From the NCBI GenBank assembly GCA_044237845.1, contig JBIIEL010000001.1, forward strand, positions 98,124 to 162,123: DNA of 64,000 nucleotides. Direction: 5' to 3'. The translations under genes and the position numbers were made by a program. This document shows, in pieces, positions 38,738-47,068 of the stretch. The notes below the pieces were generated by a model. That model searched no databases, was not told the DNA's origin, and saw only the letters and a list, made by a program, of their open reading frames with translations. The stretch comes from QFOX01 sp044237845. Lineage in GTDB: Bacteria > Pseudomonadota > Alphaproteobacteria > Rickettsiales > UBA3002. Each line of letters starts with the position of its first letter. Position 1 is the stretch's first letter.

Positions 38738-40515
38738 TCTTCGTACGTCGTCGACTGCTTAGCTTTGAGCGACATCTCGAGCTGGATCTCGGGCACTTTG
38801 TTGCTCACTTTATCCGACCGCTGCAGCGATGCCGAGCGGCAGTAGTAAAGCGACTTCACGCCCTTCTTCCACGCCATGTAATGCAGCATATGCAGGTCGC
38901 GCTTGTGAATGTTCGCCGGCAGGAAGAGGTTGATCGAGCTCGCCTGACAGATGAACGGCGCACGGTCGCCCGAATGCTCGATCACCCAGCGCTGATCCAT
39001 TTCATACGCGGTTTTGAACACCAGCTTCTCGTTTTCGTCGAGGAAGTCGAGATGCTGCACCGAGCCTTCAAGCGTGGTGATGGACGACCAGACTTCCGGC
39101 GTGTCCTGACCCTTCTCAGCCAGCAGTGCTTTCAGATATTTGTTGCGCACGGGGAAAGAACCCGAGAGGGTTTTTTGCGTGAAGACGTTCGCCGCATAGG
39201 GCTCAATTCCCGGGCTCGCATTGCCGGTGATGATGGAGATCGAAGCCGTCGGCGCAATCGCCATTTTGTTGGAGAAACGCTCCATTGCTCCGGCTTCTGC
39301 TGCATCCGGACAAGCGCCGCGCTCATGGGCGAGTTTCACCGATGCCGCGTCCGCTTGCTCACGAATATGGGCGAACATTTTCTTGTTCCAGACCTTCGCC
39401 ATGACCGATTCAAACGGGATCATTTTCGATTGCAGGTAGGAGTGGAAACCCATCACGCCGAGGCCGACGGAACGCTCGCGCATCGCGGAATATTTCGCGC
39501 GCTCCATGCTATCCGGCGCGGTGTCGATGAAATCTTGCAGCACGTTGTCGAGGAAGCGCATGATGTCTTCGATCAGCGTCGGGTGGTTCTTCCACTCGTC
39601 GTAATATTCGAGGTTGAGCGAGGACAGGCAGCACACCGCGGTGCGGCTTTTGCCGAGATGGTCGTAGCCCGTTGGCAGCGTGATCTCGGAGCAGAGATTG
39701 CTCATTTTCACGGTGAGGCCGAGCTGCTTGTGATGCTCCGGAATCGCCTTGTTCACGGTGTCGATGAAGAGGATATAGGGCTCGCCGGTTTCGATGCGGG
39801 TGGTGAGCAGCTTCGCCCACAGGTCGCGCGCGCTGACCGTCTCAACCACATGCTTGTCTTTCGGGCTGAGCAGATTCCATTTCTCGTTTTTCTCGACTGC
39901 TTGCATGAACGCATCCGTCACCGCCACGCCGTGGTGGAGGTTGAGCGCTTTGCGGTTGGTGTCACCACCGGTCGGGCGGCGCATGTCGATGAATTCTTCG
40001 ATCTCGGGGTGCGAGATATCGAGGTAGCAGGCGGATGACCCACGACGCAGCGAGCCTTGCGAAATCGCGAGTGTCAACGAATCCTGCACGCGGATGAAGG
40101 GGATCACGCCCGAGGTTTTGCCGTTGCGGCCGACTTTTTCGCCCAGCGCACGCAGGTTGCCCCAGTAGGAACCGATTCCGCCGCCGCGCGACGCGAGCCA
40201 GACGTTCTCGTTCCAGAGATCGACAATTCCTTGCAGCGAATCTTCGGTTTCGTTGAGGAAGCAGGAGATCGGCAAGCCGCGCTTGGTGCCGCCGTTGGAT
40301 AGAATCGGCGTGGCGGGCATGAACCACATCTGGCTGATATATTCGTAGATGCGCTTGGCGTGCGCTTCGTCGTCGCCATAAAAACTCGCAACGCGGGCGA
40401 ACAGATCCTGGTATTTTTCCTCTGGCAGGAGATAGCGGTCGTCGAGCGTCGCCTTTCCGAAATCGGTGAGGTATTTATCGCGGCTGTAGTCGACGGTAAT
40501 GGGTCTGGTCGTCAT
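38719..40515 (-). CDS. nrdA: Ribonucleoside-diphosphate reductase, alpha (catalytic) subunit without ATP cone
   Basis: Encodes 598 residues. Reduces ribonucleotides to deoxyribonucleotides. Catalytic segments: ATPILSNGGTKRGLPISCF (first active-site Cys, about 68-86), the NLCSEITLPT triad (Asn/Cys/Glu), FHSYLQSKMIPFES, and C-terminal YEECLACQ with the CxxC redox pair that is re-reduced by thioredoxin. Compared with E. coli NrdA (761 residues) the N-terminal ATP-cone (overall activity site) is absent, as in several short alphaproteobacterial NrdA proteins. Two inverted NrdR-like boxes lie upstream (40596-40611, 40751-40766). Confidence 0.95.
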   Translation of the reverse strand: MTTRPITVDYSRDKYLTDFGKATLDDRYLLPEEKYQDLFARVASFYGDDEAHAKRIYEYISQMWFMPATPILSNGGTKRGLPISCFLNETEDSLQGIVDLWNENVWLASRGGGIGSYWGNLRALGEKVGRNGKTSGVIPFIRVQDSLTLAISQGSLRRGSSACYLDISHPEIEEFIDMRRPTGGDTNRKALNLHHGVAVTDAFMQAVEKNEKWNLLSPKDKHVVETVSARDLWAKLLTTRIETGEPYILFIDTVNKAIPEHHKQLGLTVKMSNLCSEITLPTGYDHLGKSRTAVCCLSSLNLEYYDEWKNHPTLIEDIMRFLDNVLQDFIDTAPDSMERAKYSAMRERSVGLGVMGFHSYLQSKMIPFESVMAKVWNKKMFAHIREQADAASVKLAHERGACPDAAEAGAMERFSNKMAIAPTASISIITGNASPGIEPYAANVFTQKTLSGSFPVRNKYLKALLAEKGQDTPEVWSSITTLEGSVQHLDFLDENEKLVFKTAYEMDQRWVIEHSGDRAPFICQASSINLFLPANIHKRDLHMLHYMAWKKGVKSLYYCRSASLQRSDKVSNKVPEIQLEMSLKAKQSTTYEECLACQ

Positions 40516-40595
40516 GTCTCACACCTTAAAACGTTTTTTGTTTCCTCAGCCCGATTATGCAATGCTTCTTCAGTTTCGCATCAGGTTCGATCGAT

Positions 40596-40611
40596 TACTA
40601 CATCTTGTGGT
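40596..40611 (-). promoter_or_regulatory. NrdR-like box, proximal to nrdA
   Basis: Reads ACCACAAGATGTAGTA on the minus strand, 81 bp before the nrdA ATG. It fits the general NrdR pattern ACAC-N-ATAT-N-GTGT loosely and is the exact reverse complement of the site at 40751. Confidence 0.6.
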
Positions 40612-40750
40612 CTAACTGTCTAGAGAGAAAATTTTTTAACAGGTGAAATTTTTTCGTTGATTATTATTTTATATTTGTTTTTCAGCCTTTTAATTTTCTT
40701 GTTCAAGGTGGTATTTCGGCACTAGTGCTTCAAAACCGCGTTTTTTAGCA

Positions 40751-40766
40751 ACCACAAGATGTAGTA
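40751..40766 (+). promoter_or_regulatory. NrdR-like box, distal
   Basis: ACCACAAGATGTAGTA on the plus strand, a perfect 16-bp inverted copy of the proximal site. Centre-to-centre distance is 155 bp, much more than the roughly three-turn spacing usual for NrdR box pairs. Confidence 0.55.
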
Positions 40767-40987
40767 GGTAAAAATACATCAGTGCGGCATTTTTTTACCA
40801 CGCCGGGTTAACCCCATGACGCAGCGGGAGGAACAACCTAGCGACCTGCCGCGTGGGGTCAATCGGGAAATCTCAGGGGATAATAACCTTTGAAACAGGA
40901 TTAAAATCCAGCGGCTTGTAGTGATTATTCTATTCTCCACACGCCATGCACAGACTTATCCACCCCCGCCACCGCGCACCCCGCAAT

Positions 40988-41032
40988 TGTCATGGAATTG
41001 TCACACAAAATCAGGCGGTCTCGGGGTAATAT
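40988..41032 (+). promoter_or_regulatory. Pho-box-like, probably leaderless promoter of the 41039 gene
   Basis: TGTCATGGAATTGTCAC (two TGTCA exactly 11 bp apart), 23 bp, then TAATAT (41027-41032). The -10 ends 6 bp before the ATG at 41039, so the mRNA should have almost no leader. Confidence 0.68.
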
Positions 41033-41038
41033 GGGGGC

Positions 41039-42157
41039 ATGCAGGATTTTTACGGGATAGAGCCACCACCGAAAGAAACGCCGCCGCCGCGTCGTCTACA
41101 CCAAGCGGTCAGGCACATTATCGGCGAGAAGGCGGATGCGCTGCGGGAGTTGATTGCCAAAACCCGCGCGCCAAAGGCGCTGGCACCGCTGCTGGTGAAC
41201 AAAGAATATTACGACGACATCGACGCCAAAATGGCGCGCACATGGCGGCCGACGGTGAAAGATGCGGTCGCCTACATGCGGCAGATGGGTAATAAGACCT
41301 ATTACGAGCACTGGAAATATCTGGGTGAAGAAGGGCGGCGAGAAAAGTTCGACGATACTCACATCGGCCATGAAATTTCGCACCTCGCCGGCCATTTCGC
41401 ACATACGATTCAAGGCGAACATTTCGGCGTCGCCTTTGAAGCGGGGCTCACTTACGGCATTTCACGCAGCATACAAGAAAATGCCAGCACGCAGGCACGT
41501 AGAGATATTGACGTTAATGTCTCGCGCTGTTTCAGTATTGCTGAGCAGTGGCAGAAGGGGCCCGCCGAGCGCGCTGTGAAGCGAGATGAGGCGGTTTACT
41601 TCGCAGCCGGACTTTATCTGCGTGAGAAAATGGAAATGTTCTTGCAGACCGGGATGCTTGACCGCCCCTATCGGGAACAGAAAAAATTCTGCACTGACTA
41701 TGCGCATCGCAACCATGTGCCGCTAAGGCTTACAAACGGCAAGAATGGTGGCGAAGTGATGGATATGCTTGCATCCGCCCCCTACGACCTCATCAAGCTC
41801 AGCCGCGAGGAGTGGCGGGCGATTACGGCGGTGGCGACCGGGCTCGCGGAGCCTGAGGACACGCCGTATCCTCAGCGCCTCACCGCCATCAAGCAAGCGC
41901 TGGTGCATACGGGGCTGTTCCACGACATGAAGCCGGTGTTTGAAAAAGCTGCGGAGAATCACGAAGCCAATATCCGCAGCTATAATGCGAAGCTGGAAGA
42001 AAAAAACCAAGCTACCCCTGAAGAGGCGCCGCAGAAGCTTGCCGAAGTACGCGGGGTGGATAGGGAAATGCACCATGCGGCACGCGCCCGCCGTGACGCG
42101 CCAGAGAAATTTACCGATCGGGTGACGACGGGCGAGTCTGTGCCGCAGCGTTTCTAG
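41039..42157 (+). CDS. Orphan cytosolic protein with HEISHLAGHFAH motif
   Basis: Encodes 372 residues; no family recognised. No signal peptide. Residues 111-122 read HEISHLAGHFAH, an HExxH zinc-site pattern followed by Gly and further His, similar to but not the same as the metzincin HExxHxxGxxH (last His is one residue late). The surroundings are helical and charged (YYEHWKYLGEEGRREKFDDTHIG before it). The C-terminal part is Glu/Lys/Arg-rich. No Shine-Dalgarno; the -10 is 6 bp upstream, so translation from a leaderless mRNA is likely. Second HExxH protein in the window under a Pho-box-like promoter. Whether it binds zinc is unproven. Confidence 0.68.
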   Translation: MQDFYGIEPPPKETPPPRRLHQAVRHIIGEKADALRELIAKTRAPKALAPLLVNKEYYDDIDAKMARTWRPTVKDAVAYMRQMGNKTYYEHWKYLGEEGRREKFDDTHIGHEISHLAGHFAHTIQGEHFGVAFEAGLTYGISRSIQENASTQARRDIDVNVSRCFSIAEQWQKGPAERAVKRDEAVYFAAGLYLREKMEMFLQTGMLDRPYREQKKFCTDYAHRNHVPLRLTNGKNGGEVMDMLASAPYDLIKLSREEWRAITAVATGLAEPEDTPYPQRLTAIKQALVHTGLFHDMKPVFEKAAENHEANIRSYNAKLEEKNQATPEEAPQKLAEVRGVDREMHHAARARRDAPEKFTDRVTTGESVPQRF

Positions 42158-42194
42158 TCGCCGGCCGCAACCTTATTTGATACACGCAAAAAGA

Positions 42195-42222
42195 AAAGGC
42201 TCGAACCGAAGTTCGAGCCTTT
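42195..42222 (-). terminator. Rho-independent terminator between convergent genes
   Basis: 12-bp stem AAAGGCTCGAAC / GTTCGAGCCTTT around a 4-base loop. The minus strand continues TTCTTTTTG, so it ends the peptidoglycan-binding protein gene. The stem may also slow the plus-strand transcript. Confidence 0.88.
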
Positions 42223-42253
42223 CCGTGCTTCCTGCCTACGGGGGGAAGTTTGA

Positions 42254-42997
42254 CTAGAGACCCGCGAGGGTGCCATTCGCATAGCGAACGGTGTTCCACG
42301 TGTTGTAGCCCACGGGGGTGTAGTTCACGAGCAGGCCGTTGCCTTCGATCGCAGCGCGGTAGTTGCCCGAGCAATCGCCCACTGCCGTCGGCGTGCTATG
42401 GGTGCCGTCGCTGCGGACGCTCATCATGTAGTTTTTGTAGCTACAGCCACCGGTGCCGTCATACGAGGTGAAGATTACTACGTCTTCGCCCGGCATGCGG
42501 TAGGTGTTGCTGATACGGATCGGTGCAGGCTGGTTGTTGGCCACCAGTACCGGTGCGCCGTTCAGCGTCACGGTGTAGTTGCCCATGGCACCGATGCGGC
42601 TTTCGTTCACCGCGAGGTTACCGAAACGTACTGGCACCGCGCTGATGCGGTTGGTTTGCACCGGAGCGTAACCATAATGGTAGCCATTATAAGCATAGCC
42701 TGCCCAGTTACCACGATACGCACCACGCCATGCCACCGCGTTGGTGTCTTTCAGGATGCGGTAGGTATCCGAGTCTAGCGCGCCAGTGGCAGGCAGACCT
42801 GCGTGCGCTTGGAAATCGGCGATTGCGTTGGCGGTTTGTGCACCGATCACGCCATCGCGTGGGCCAACATCGTAGCCCAGGTTTGCCAGACGCGTTTGTG
42901 ACAGGCGCACCGCGCTCGAATCCGCCGCGTTAGCCGCGCCGAACGAAAGGGTGAGTACCAGGGTAGCAAGTGCAGTGGTGCGCAGAAGAGTTTTCAT
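42254..42997 (-). CDS. Exported peptidoglycan-binding domain protein
   Basis: Encodes 247 residues. Signal peptide cut after GAANA (about 25). A PG_binding_1 domain follows (LSQTRLANLGYDVGPRDGVI about 33-52, TANAIADFQAHAGLPATG about 56-73). A Tyr/Gly-rich linker (YRGNWAGYAYNGYHYGYAPV) leads to an unassigned beta-rich C-terminal domain (about 140-247) with Cys pairs. It may anchor to murein and bind something else. A CtrA-type promoter with an ideal TATATT at N11 lies upstream, and a strong terminator follows. Confidence 0.82.
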   Translation of the reverse strand: MKTLLRTTALATLVLTLSFGAANAADSSAVRLSQTRLANLGYDVGPRDGVIGAQTANAIADFQAHAGLPATGALDSDTYRILKDTNAVAWRGAYRGNWAGYAYNGYHYGYAPVQTNRISAVPVRFGNLAVNESRIGAMGNYTVTLNGAPVLVANNQPAPIRISNTYRMPGEDVVIFTSYDGTGGCSYKNYMMSVRSDGTHSTPTAVGDCSGNYRAAIEGNGLLVNYTPVGYNTWNTVRYANGTLAGL

Positions 42998-43064
42998 TGG
43001 CAGGCTCCTATAAAGTTGATTTTTTGGTTCGTTTGCCGAGCCGCTGATTCGGCCCATAAAGGCG

Positions 43065-43096
43065 AATATACGCCCAAAAGGTTAACGAACCGTTTA
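43065..43096 (-). promoter_or_regulatory. CtrA-type promoter of the peptidoglycan-binding protein gene
   Basis: TAAACGGTTCGTTAA (43082-43096; one mismatch in the first half-site), 11 bp, then TATATT (43065-43070). Confidence 0.65.
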
Positions 43097-43179
43097 CAGA
43101 AGGTTGCATTTGTGCGAACCCGCCCAACTATTTTTGAGAATGGTTGTTTTTCAGTTGGTTGCTCGACAAAAAAGTTCTG

Positions 43180-44709
43180 CTAAGCAGCGGCCAAAAACCG
43201 CCCCTGCGGTTGCTGGCGGTAGGAAAGCGCCTCGGCGAGGTGAATGCGGGTGACAGACGCGCTTTGCTCCAGGTCGGCAATCGTGCGCGCGACGCGCAAC
43301 ACGCGAGTGAGCCCGCGCATAGAGAGGTTGAGGCGCGCTGTGGCGTCCTCCACCAGCGCGCGGCAATCGGCATCGAGCGGCACCACGCTATGCAGCGCCT
43401 CGCCACTCACCTCGGCATTGGTGCGCGCGGGGGAGCCCATGGCGGCGAAACGTGCGGTTTGGCGGGCGCGGGCGGCGGCGACGCGTTCGCGTACCGTGTC
43501 ACTTGATTCCGCCATCGCAGGGGTGAGCATGGAGAGCGTATCGACCGCCGGTACATCGACATGTAAATCGATGCGGTCGAGCAGCGGGCCGCTGATGCGC
43601 GACTGGTAATCGTCCGCGCAGCGCGGCGCTTTGCCGCAGGCGCGCCCGGCGTCATCGAGGTAGCCGCAGCGGCAGGGGTTCATCGCCGCGATGAGTTGGA
43701 AACGCGCAGGGTAGGTGACATGCGCCTCGACGCGCGCAATGGAGATCTGCCCGGTCTCAAGCGGCTGGCGGAGCGATTCCAAAACGCCGCGCGGGTATTC
43801 CGGCAGTTCGTCCATGAACAACACGCCGTGATGCGCGAGCGAAATTTCCCCCGGCACAGCGCGGCGACCACCGCCCACCATGCTGGCCATGGAGCTCGAA
43901 TGATGCGGGTCGCGGAACGGCCGCGTGCTCGTGAACTCGCCCTTCACCAGCTTGCCTGCGACACTCGCGATGAGGTTGGTCTCGAGCATTTCCTCCGCCG
44001 TCATCGGCGGTAGAATGCCCGGCAGGCACGAGGCGAGCATGGATTTGCCCGAACCCGGCGGCCCGATCATCAGCAGATTATGGCCGCCCGCCGCCGCGAT
44101 TTCGAGCGCGCGCCGCGCCATCGCCTGCCCACGCACCTCGGCGAGGTCATGCGTTTTTTTCGGTGCGGCAAAAATTTTGGCTTCGGGGCGGGCGAGCACC
44201 TGTTGCCCCTTGGCATGGTTGATGAGTGCCAGCAGCGACGGCGCGGCGAGAATATCGAGATCGCCCGCGAAGGCCGCCTCCGCGCCATTCTCCAGCGGGC
44301 AGATGAGCCCCTTATTTTGCGCGGCCGCCGCGAGCGCCGCAGGCAGCACCCCCGCCACCGGCTGCATCGCACCATCCAGCGCCAGCTCGCCGAGTGCCAC
44401 AAACCGCTCCACCGCATCCGCCGGCAGCATGTTAAGCACCACGAGCAGCGCGAGGGCAATAGGCACATCGAAATGCGAGCCTTCCTTCGCAACATCCGCC
44501 GGGGCAAGGTTGATGATGACGCGCTTGGCTGGCAGCGCCACACCCATTGAGGCCAGCGCGGCGCGCACCCGCTCGCGCGATTCGGCAACGGCCTTATCCG
44601 GCAGGCCCACGATGGTAAACGCCGGCAGCCCCACCCCAATATGCGCCTGCACCTCGACCGCGAGTGTCTCGATGCCTTGGAAGGCGACGGTATGTACGCG
44701 TGCGACCAT
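43180..44709 (-). CDS. comM: YifB/ComM-type Mg-chelatase-like AAA+ ATPase
   Basis: Encodes 509 residues from MVARVHTVAFQGIETLAVEV. Branch-migration helicase that helps integrate single-stranded DNA during natural transformation. N-terminal ChlI domain: GVGLPAFTIVGLPDKAVAES (about 28-47) and RVIINLAPADVAKEGSHFD. AAA+ core: Walker A IGPPGSGKSMLA (about 215-226), Walker B LFMDELPEYPRGVLESLRQP, and AAMNPCRCGYLDDAGRAC with Cys residues. C-terminal Mg_chelatase_C domain: LSMRGLTRVLRVARTIADLE. Full length. An ATG 15 codons further upstream is less like the family. Confidence 0.94.
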   Translation of the reverse strand: MVARVHTVAFQGIETLAVEVQAHIGVGLPAFTIVGLPDKAVAESRERVRAALASMGVALPAKRVIINLAPADVAKEGSHFDVPIALALLVVLNMLPADAVERFVALGELALDGAMQPVAGVLPAALAAAAQNKGLICPLENGAEAAFAGDLDILAAPSLLALINHAKGQQVLARPEAKIFAAPKKTHDLAEVRGQAMARRALEIAAAGGHNLLMIGPPGSGKSMLASCLPGILPPMTAEEMLETNLIASVAGKLVKGEFTSTRPFRDPHHSSSMASMVGGGRRAVPGEISLAHHGVLFMDELPEYPRGVLESLRQPLETGQISIARVEAHVTYPARFQLIAAMNPCRCGYLDDAGRACGKAPRCADDYQSRISGPLLDRIDLHVDVPAVDTLSMLTPAMAESSDTVRERVAAARARQTARFAAMGSPARTNAEVSGEALHSVVPLDADCRALVEDATARLNLSMRGLTRVLRVARTIADLEQSASVTRIHLAEALSYRQQPQGRFLAAA

Positions 44710-44811
44710 GGTTTGTTGTGTTCCTTCGTTTGGCTTTACCACGTACTTCTCCACGCGTCATTGCGAGGAGCGTATTCGACCCTGTTAGCCATAACAGCCG
44801 ACGGATTCTTT

Positions 44812-46841
44812 TCAATTTAGAACGCCAATTTCCTCTAATACATATTGAAAAAGAAGCATGGAGCCATTAAATGACAGATGATCACCATTAGAATATAAGA
44901 TATTCTTCTCCGTAATACTTGAACAGTAATGTGAATCGCAGAATATTTTCTTGGGATCAATTACCACTAGCCCAGAGAACTTCGTTGCAACCTCTCTAAT
45001 TGCAGCGTCCGACAGCTACTGTTCTTCTAAAACTGCACTGAGGGGTATTCTCATTAGTTCATTCCGCTGCTCATGAGAGCGGCCAAGGCTCAATTGCTCA
45101 ATTCGATTTAATCGCATTATCGGATTCCAGCCATTAGCAGGAACTCCGGCCACTATCACTACTTTATGGTTCAGCTCACGCAATGAACGCACTGTTTTCT
45201 CAAATGACTCTACCTGTTGCTTGTAGCGAACATTTATTGAAGTGTTTGAATCGTAGGCCATAACATATTCATCGCGATGCTCAACCCCTCCGATGGTGTT
45301 ATCGAAGCCCTTTCCATTTATATAAAGCGGAAACCTTGAATGCAGGATAACAAAAGATGGGGGCAAAGAACTCAACAATTTCAGCCTCTGTGACTGATAG
45401 TCTGAGTTGCACCTATCGGAAGCTATGCCGTTAACGTAAGCAGTCATTCCCAATAAAAATGGACACCCACTTGCCGAAAGATCAACCAACTCAAACAGAC
45501 CCTTACCGGCGAAATGGCTGGCAGCTTCAGTTAAAACACGCGCATGACTGTCGCCTGCAATAACCACTCGAATATCGGAAAAATGACTGCCTATTCTACA
45601 CGCTTTTAATGGGTCTCTGTATGAGCACTCAACGCCGTCACGCACAATGCCACCAAACTCTTTGGGGGCCTCTCCCCCTTCGACCCAATGAATTTTTGCG
45701 GCACCACCGACTTTAAGATGCCCAAAAAGGCCGACCATAAAAAATGCCATGCTACCAACGATCGCACAGAAGAATATCTGGTTGCGACTAAATCTACCTT
45801 TTGTTCGAAAAGGCCTCTCGACAAATCTCCACGAACAATACGCAAGAATTATTGAGGAGATGCACATAATTATAAGAATTAGTGGGCTAGGCTCATCCAA
45901 ACTAAGATGTCTTGCAAATACCAATAACGGCTGATGCCACAAGTATGCGCTGTAGCTAATCAGACCCATCCCAACAAACATCTTCGTCGCGAACACTTTC
46001 CCTACCCAAGTGTTCGGTGTTGCAAAGAGAATTAAAAGTGCCGCCCCTAATGTGGGCACGAGTGCATAAAAGCTAGGAAAAGGCGTGGATTTGTTGAATG
46101 CAAAGATTGCGTAGAGAACCATAACAAGTCCAAGCAAGCTACCAAGCTGCGACTTCTTTTTACATAATTCATGATTTCTATGGCGTGAAAAGTAGAATGC
46201 TATGAGCGCACCAATCGCCAGCTCCCATCCGCGTGTTGGCAATAAGAAGAAAGCGGCCGCGGGCTTGTTGTATGCGCTCCAATGCGCAAGTCCTAAACTT
46301 ACCAATGCGCAAGTCCTAAACTTACGAGTGCCAACATAATCAATATGGGCACTACCCATTGCTTTGCGTAACGCCACATAAACAATAGGAAAAGTGGAAA
46401 GAGAACGTAATATTGCTCTTCTACCGCCAAGCTCCAAGTATGCAACAACGGTTTCAGTTCCGCAGCCGTATCAAAATAGCCGCTCTCCCGCCAAAACAAA
46501 ATGTTCGACGCAAATGCGGAAACGGCAATAAGACTTTGAGAAAAGTCTTTCAGGTCGCTTGGCAGTAGCCATACCCACGCCAATGGGACACACACGGCCA
46601 TTACGAGAAACAATGCGGGCAGTATACGTCTTGCGCGGCGCTCATAAAAGCGTAGTAGCGAGAAAGTGCCCGCGCTTTTTTCCAAGAGAATTATTGAGGT
46701 GATGAGATAGCCGCTAATCACAAAAAAAATATCCACGCCGACAAAGCCGCCGCTAAACGTATCGAATCCGGCATGAAAAAGGATTACGGGAAGCACTGCG
46801 AGAGCACGTAGTCCATCTATCTCACGTCTATAGGTAATCAT
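44812..46841 (-). pseudogene. Broken OafA-type O-antigen acetyltransferase with SGNH domain
   Basis: An Acyltransferase_3 membrane domain (TYRREIDGLRALAVLPVILF, GFVGVDIFFVISGYLI) is followed by an SGNH hydrolase-like domain (VIAGDSHARVL; GDS nucleophile block). The frame is broken twice. A perfect 23-bp tandem duplication (46279-46324, unit containing AATGCGCAAGTCC) shifts the frame after VSLGLAHW. An in-frame TAG at 45016-45018 cuts off the last 66 codons, which still encode NGDHLSFNG with the catalytic Asp-x-x-His. Removing one 23-bp unit would restore the first ~590 codons. The AT-rich composition suggests a horizontally acquired LPS-modification gene. The intact protein would add acetyl groups to surface sugars. 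Confidence 0.88.
46279..46324. repeat. Perfect 23-bp tandem duplication in the acetyltransferase gene
   Basis: Two adjacent identical 23-bp units (46279-46301, 46302-46324). 23 is not a multiple of 3, so the copy number sets the reading frame. Confidence 0.95.
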
Positions 46842-46957
46842 GGCAACAACGATTATGGGTGAGATCCGCGCAAGAAAAAGGCAGGGCACTCTACTTTCGT
46901 GCTGCATTTTGTCAAGAGCTTGCGCAAGAAAGCCCGCCGCTAAGCTGCTGGAACTAC

Positions 46958-46985
46958 TAGCCTCTGGCCTCTGGCCTCTAGCCTC
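46958..46985 (+). repeat. 7-bp tandem array (TRGCCTC)x4
   Basis: TAGCCTC, TGGCCTC, TGGCCTC, TAGCCTC. Intergenic, between the broken acetyltransferase and the sensor kinase. Confidence 0.85.
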
Positions 46986-47028
46986 TTGCGAAGAAAAATG
47001 ACCCTGCTAACGCAATTGCAAGGATTTC

Positions 47029-47060
47029 TTAGCGTTTTCTTAACCTGTGATAGGCATAGT
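47029..47060 (+). promoter_or_regulatory. CtrA-type promoter of the sensor kinase gene
   Basis: TTAGCGTTTTCTTAA (47029-47043), 11 bp, then CATAGT (47055-47060). The ATG follows 8 bp after the -10, which predicts a leader of only a few bases. Confidence 0.62.
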
Positions 47061-47068
47061 GGGAAACG

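Larger units (their letters stand above)
40516..41038. other. Long intergenic region upstream of nrdA and the 41039 gene
   Basis: 523 bp without a convincing gene. It contains two identical inverted NrdR-like boxes, an AT-rich tract (40620-40740), a hairpin ACCCCA..GCAG / CTGC..TGGGGT (40811-40859) and the Pho-box-like promoter of the plus-strand gene. No tRNA or known riboswitch could be fitted. Confidence 0.6.

Noticed and set aside
40811..40859. Hairpin ACCCCA..GCAG/CTGC..TGGGGT upstream of nrdA considered as a riboswitch (for example cobalamin)
   Set aside because: The conserved B12-box bases are not found and the nearby reductase is class I, which does not use cobalamin. It remains an unexplained hairpin.
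40540..41038. tRNA or other structured RNA gene in the longest gap
   Set aside because: No cloverleaf with TTCRANYC and matching acceptor stem could be built on either strand.
44753..44771. CGTCATTGCGAGGAGCG, like a repeat fragment seen in many bacterial genomes
   Set aside because: Only one short copy in the window and no inverted partner, so I did not list it as an element.
45016..45018. TAG in the acetyltransferase as a recoded codon (pyrrolysine or readthrough)
   Set aside because: The gene is also frameshifted by a 23-bp duplication and there is no sign of a recoding system, so plain decay is simpler.
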